Assembly (NCBI GenBank): GCA_039619475.1
Contig: CM077115.1
Coordinates: forward strand, 398,570,557 to 398,634,556
Source of the DNA: Icerya purchasi
Taxonomy: Eukaryota > Arthropoda > Insecta > Hemiptera > Monophlebidae
DNA length: 64,000 nucleotides
Direction: 5' to 3'
How positions within the stretch are numbered: the first letter of the stretch is position 1; each line of letters opens with the position of its first letter. Below are positions 59,215-64,000 of this stretch, piece by piece. The notes under the pieces are model-generated. The model was not told the DNA's origin. It was given only the letters and a program-made list of their open reading frames with translations, and did no database searches. Made by a program: the position numbers and the translations under genes.

Positions 59215-59650
59215 GTTATGCAGCAGAAACAATAAAGGCGGAACAAATAAAACGATTAGAAGCGTCCGAGACATGGCTGTATAGACGATTACGTGCAATA
59301 CCGTGGACAGCAAAAATTACAAATCAAGAAGTTATGAAACAGATGAATAAGGCTGTGAACTAATCAGATTAATAAAATTAAGGAAAATTAATTATCCGGG
59401 TCACCTGATGCGGGGGCCGAAAGTTACTACAAACAATATTGAAGGGTGCAGTAGAAGGTGTTCGTGGTGTTGACCGCAGAAGGACGACATGGATTTCCAA
59501 CATGCAAAAATGGATGGCTGTTACCGAGACAGGAAGACTTTTTCTCATCTGGCACGAGACCAGAACGCATGCATCAAAGTGGTAAAAGATGTGGGATAGC
59601 GAAGACGGCTCAAGAAGAAGGAACGCAAGTGCACAGTTGACCGACTTGAA
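59215..59650 (+). pseudogene. RTE-like retrotransposon C-terminal relic
   Basis: Plus-strand translation gives QIKRLEASETWLYRRLRAIP followed by WTAKITNQEVMKQMNKAVN, a stop, then in a new frame ELIRLIKLRKINYPGHLMRG, and in a further frame IEGAVEGVRGVDRRRTTWIS followed by NMQKWM. This is the typical order near the end of RTE-like proteins: LEAFEMW.YRR, WTD..TN.EVL, IK.RKL.YLGH..R, EG...G.RGVGRRR.SW. Two frameshifts make it non-functional. It is a sister of the fragment at 27823-27988 and of the one at 22410-22485. Confidence 0.78.
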
Positions 59651-59659
59651 GAAAAATTA

Positions 59660-61151
59660 ACCGTAAGCAGAACCTGTATCATGAGAATTAAAATACAACT
59701 TGACGTGTTTTTTCCGTGAAAATTTTAATCTTAATTTCGATAATTTACACTTAATCAAACACAATTCATATCGTATTTCCAGCTATTCTAGATTTCCAGT
59801 TATTATTATTTTTTAGTTATCGCGATAAAAATTCAAGTTTATTCTCTAGTATGTTTTTGCAAATTGATAACAAAGAAAATACAATTTCTAACATTACAAA
59901 AAGTAAAAATGCTTGTAAAAATAAATAAATAAAAAAAACAACAGACGACTGAATAATCTGATGGTGGCTAAGCGGAAGCAAAGGAAATTTGAGGTTGAAA
60001 TGTACATAGCGCGGATTAGACTATATTCATAATCGTATAGAGCTAAAAAAAAAAAGAACACGACCTCTACTGAAATTCGGTTTAGAAACACAAATCATGC
60101 ATCGGTCCATTGCACATGAACAAACTATATCACTATTCGAATAATACGGTTGAAACTGATGAAATCATATATAACGCGCAACGCAATTAATAACTTTGTA
60201 CGAATATAATTTGTTTTTTTAACATTTTACGATTTATCAACTATAAGTATACTGATTTCGGCATATTTCAGTGTAGTCCAGCCGTGACAAGAATTGCTGT
60301 AACTCTAATTTTTCTACCTAACTGAAACGGAGAGCTCTCTTTGTCACATTCCATCCTCTTTATCTCAAATCGATTCATACCTTTGGCGTTCATCTTCCCA
60401 CCTACATTTTTCCTAACTATAATGTAAGAAATTTTTTATTCACATACGCTGGCCCGCATTTTTATCGAATAAAATGTACCGGGGTCTGTACAATATAACG
60501 AAATCGCTGATTGAAAAAGGCAGTTGTAAAACATGCGTAACCGCGATCGCTGACGAAGAACTAAATTTTCAAGTGATCATTCAGGTTGAAAAAGTCAATG
60601 AAACAGTAACACAAATTTAATCGCAGTAAGCGTAAACGAAATATGTGCGACAAAAAACCGTAGTATATTCAATTCATAAAGTGGGAACAATAAGCTAGCT
60701 CGCAGTGACTTCCTCCGTGACATCGTATAGATTCGCGTTGTTTATTTAATTTTTGTGTTTTTTTTTCTTTCTTACTTATAAAGTTGATCCGAGCAAGCTG
60801 AAAAATAGCAGCTTATGGCAACTGAAACAAGGGCATTTCTTGCCGCCTCCGACAGATGTAACATGTAAACATGGATTGCCCGACTATAGTAGAAAAAGAA
60901 CGGGCTGTTCTTTTAAGTTACTTTCCAGAAGCTGATAAATATATCCGTAATTTACCGATTACATTTTGTCAACCGTGCTCTACTCGATTGTCGATCAAAA
61001 ATTAATACACGCTAACGCTAAAGATAACCGGAAGTCTCCATAGATGTTGCATTACTATTTTAATAATGTGAATCATAACTGCAAAGCATTATTACAAATT
61101 AAAAATTATCGTTACTGATAATTCTAACGATTACCTTTTGGCTGATCAAGA

Positions 61152-61247
<96 letters not shown>

Positions 61248-61640
61248 GTATATATATATATATATATATTCGTATATATTGTTTATTTAGCGCTATGTTT
61301 ATTTTTCAAAATTTGAAAAACACGAAAAATATTAATTCAAAAAAATAAAGAAAAAAGGCAATCTTACTACAAAAATTAGAAGCATAAAATGCGCGTCTAT
61401 TATATAAATTATTACCGAGAAATGTGATATGTCATTTCAAAATTCGAGAAAGCATCGCAGTGTATGCTTGTTGAAAAAGAAAAAAAAAAATTAGTTTCGT
61501 CCTCAAAAAATCTAAAAATATAAAATAAAGTTATTCTATATAATTATGCAAACTTAAAAAAAAAAATGTAATACCATATGTTCCAAAATAAACGGTTTAC
61601 ACATTTTTGTGCTCATAACGATTTTTAACCAGTTAACATT
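59660..61640. other. No recognisable gene; long TA microsatellite
   Basis: Nothing coding recognised. The compound (TA)n at 61157-61277 is listed separately. Confidence 0.5.
61157..61277. repeat. Long compound (TA)n microsatellite
   Basis: About 120 bp of TA units interrupted by one CATA and two TTCG insertions, the longest TA tract in the window. Confidence 0.95.
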
Positions 61641-61644
61641 ATTA

Positions 61645-61970
61645 GATCATCATCATCATCATAGTTGCTTCTCCTGAGTCAGGAGATTGCGTACATTCAT
61701 ATTATTCGTTCCTTGGAAAGAGTTATCTTATCTTTTCTGTTATTCACGAATGTACATCTAGCGAAGAATAATGGCAGTCGTTTCCCGTTGCCTTCCGACA
61801 TGATTTTCTGTCAGGGTTGTCTCCCTTAGCCGAAAGGATCCGGTTTTGCTCGCCTACTCCTTCTGGATTGACATTCTTCAATCCGACTGGGGCACATTGT
61901 CACGAACGAGTTGCCGATAGTGTGCTGTTGTTATTGCAGTGATAAAGCTTAACGGTATTTATTAGTAGGA
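61645..61970 (-). repeat. Probable dispersed retroelement (SINE- or LINE-tail-like) with (ATG)n end
   Basis: In minus orientation the segment holds ATGTCGGAAGGCAACGGGAA then ACGACTGCC, and terminates in (GAT)n/(ATG)n at 61646-61664, a common type of retroelement tail. GGAAGGCAACGGGAAAC matches 15 of 17 bases of the block at 45971-45987. No A/B boxes found. Family not known. Confidence 0.4.
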
Positions 61971-62249
61971 ACACCTTCGGCAGATGAACCTCTCTCCGTT
62001 TTCCTATCAGCAGTGCGTTGTGAGTTCTGATTTAGCTTTTCTAATCAGCGCTGAGCCCGCCGAACAGAAAATTACCACCCTGCATGACGTGGACGTACAG
62101 AACTGTTGTGGTTTCTGTTTCGTTTCTCCCGTCGGTGGGGTTAGCACCACACGACGGTCGAGTGACTACTTACTGCAGAAGGTAACTCTAGTTACAGCAA
62201 CCTATGCCCCGCAGGGCAACATTATTAAAACTATGATAAATTTAAAAAA

Positions 62250-64000
62250 AAAGGTTTTTGTATGATTACTTATTATTAGAGAAGTATGTTTCTTTTTTCT
62301 TTCTTTTTTCTTTCTTTTTTTTTTTTTTAATCTCGGTTATTACTGATTGAACTGCAATGTAAATATTCCTACCGAGAATTTGACAAATAATAAACGCAGA
62401 TTTTTCATTATTCGCAACTAATAACTATAACGTTATTAATTTGTATTATAATTTTTATGCTAAAAGTTCTTTGAAAATGAATTCCAAATAAGTTAACTAA
62501 TTTTCCACATTTAATATAGGTAGCGAAATGTTCTCTACAGAGAAAATAATGTTTTCAATCTTACCTCCCCCGAAGAATAATCCTGCGAACGACACCAGAG
62601 TCGCATAAGGAAGTCTAATCTATTACTAAACGTGAAATTTACATGAAAACATTAAAAAGTTATTTAATAAAATTAAAATTATTCCTCCTCAACAACTGTA
62701 CTGCATTATTTTTTAATAACAACTTGTTCTAATTCCTTATTCAGTTTGTTCTTCTTCTTCGAATGCAATTTTCACAGCGTCATTGCTTACATTTTTCATA
62801 TGACTGCGTTCATTTTTATAGCCAGGCGCCTGAGTTATTTTCAATTTTTCCGTTATTTTTCCGCCATATAAAATCGTTTGGCCATTACTTTTTTCGGCCT
62901 ACTTTTAAATAAGTTTCCGATATTTTCCGAGTCATTAACTGTTTCCTATCCTGTCTTATTAATAGAATGCTATCTGCGGGCAGTAGGTATACTGATTTAT
63001 TCTTTTCAATTTTCGTTCGACCTTATGTGCAAACTACTTTTTAGATAAGCCATTTCGTGGTTGCCTACTTCTTGCTTTTTCTAAATCACCTGAACTAGGC
63101 CACATTTTATCGCAAAGTGCAAATTCGAAAACACTTCAGTAACGCTTACACTGCTCTAAAAACTAGAGGAAATTTAAAAATTGCCTCGCCGGTCGAGAAA
63201 AAAACAAACAACACTAACGCAGATTGATATAAAAGGAATATTATTATTATTAATATTATTATTATTAATAATAATATTAATATTATTAGCATTATTATCA
63301 TTATAATAATAAAAGGCGTAGCCTCATTTTGTAAATTTACGAAATATTGAATTATAAAAATTATAAAAATTGGAAAACAATTAATCTTTAGAATTTCTGG
63401 AAAATTTCTATTAACTGTAACTATTGTTAATGAGTTTCTAAAAAGAAATTGTCCGATGAGGTTACCGATGAAGTAACGTTGGTTTTTCCCTGAAATTGTT
63501 GCACATGTGAGGGTCGGAAAGAGCCAAATGACGAGAAGTACATCCGTAAAATTGCGAAAAACGCAATGTGGCCATCGTTGTAACAACCGGAACTGGACGG
63601 TAACAGGAAACTGTGTAAAATGAAAAATGAAATGCAAATTGTATTAGTTGCTGCGCAGAAAATGAAGAAGTGCACGAAATGCCGCTTAAGGCAGCAAAAA
63701 TGAGCGAGCCCTTATTTACATTGAAAAGAGGGTACTTTTGAAGCTAAACAGGGCGAAGCAAGTGTTCAAAGGAGAATGCCGGGCAAACGATAACCGACAA
63801 TGCAATGCAAGCCGACGGCAACTCTTCATACTACGGTCAGATGGCTCATGGCCGGCTGGCAATGGTTCGCTTCAGTCTGAAACTTTTCGCGCGAACCACC
63901 TCACGCCAGCTATTTTCCTTTCTCCTGTTAACCGACTTCCGATTAATAATGCAAAAAGGCGACTTTATTCGGCATTTCTCGAAAAAGTACCACTTAGAAC
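62250..64000. other. No recognisable gene
   Basis: A T/C-rich tract at 62288-62329 and an interrupted TTA/ATT tract at 63240-63310. The minus frame 63146-63637 (163 codons) runs through the TTA tract, which explains its length; no motif. The last 300 bp are richer in CpG but show nothing identifiable. Confidence 0.5.

Noticed and set aside
61646..61664. (ATC)n as an isolated microsatellite
   Set aside because: More likely the tail of the repeat to its right in minus orientation.
63146..63637. 163-codon minus frame as a membrane protein gene
   Set aside because: The hydrophobic Ile/Leu-rich part is the translation of the ATT/TTA repeat at 63240-63310; no motif elsewhere.
1..64000. CRISPR array, operons, bacterial or viral genome segments
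   Set aside because: No regularly spaced repeats of 24-40 bp, no ribosome-binding-site-led frames and no dense coding; all coding relics are eukaryotic non-LTR types.

Overview
The window is AT-rich, non-coding eukaryotic DNA, most likely from an arthropod and probably an insect. Lineage is inferred only from the transposon families (Jockey-, I- and RTE-like non-LTR retrotransposons, hAT, Tc1/mariner and pogo-like elements, tRNA-derived SINE-like repeats), long (TA)n and (TTA)n tracts, abundant homopolymers, and the absence of operons or dense genes. CpG is common by eye, which suggests weak germline methylation. I could not identify any complete host protein-coding gene, rRNA or tRNA gene.

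Layout. 1-3277: no recognised gene. 3278-4125: a 5'-truncated Jockey-type element with a 13-bp target-site duplication and a poly-A tail. 4126-11630: mostly unexplained DNA with a perfect 34-bp-arm hairpin at 7216-7292. 11632-12935: minus-strand non-LTR relic with an FADD box (family gamma). 14931-21560: a cluster of minus-strand RNase H-bearing non-LTR copies, three of one family (alpha) and one of another (beta), with a small MITE between. 21690-22520: an RTE-like relic split by a 372-bp hAT-type element with an 8-bp duplication. 27823-27988: an RTE-like tail. 29216-30613: a nest of gamma 3' end, a pogo-like element and an I-like retrotransposon (delta). 33822-33904: a tiny mariner-type MITE. 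34559-37166: a 2.6-kb 5'-truncated I-like element (family A) with a 12-bp duplication, decayed by three stops and two frameshifts. 39723-40224: an almost perfect 0.5-kb palindrome. 45825-46530: SINE-like repeat and RNase H relic. 49313-51255: a second, antisense copy of family A split by a 1.4-kb repeat-rich insertion. 54310-54659: a plus-strand alpha relic. 59215-59650: an RTE-like tail. The remainder is unassigned.

Function. None of the recognised coding stretches looks intact. Reverse transcriptase, RNase H and C-terminal zinc-finger-like segments belong to dead retrotransposons. The most informative signals are structural: the 232-bp-arm palindrome; 3'-end RNA hairpins whose stems or loops are shared between retrotransposon copies (one with paired changes in both arms, one with an identical 15-nt loop on different stems); nested insertions with clean duplications; and scattered motifs resembling a decayed hammerhead-ribozyme core. 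A CpG-rich block at about 58.5-58.9 kb ending in a good splice-donor sequence is the best, still weak, candidate for a host-gene first exon.
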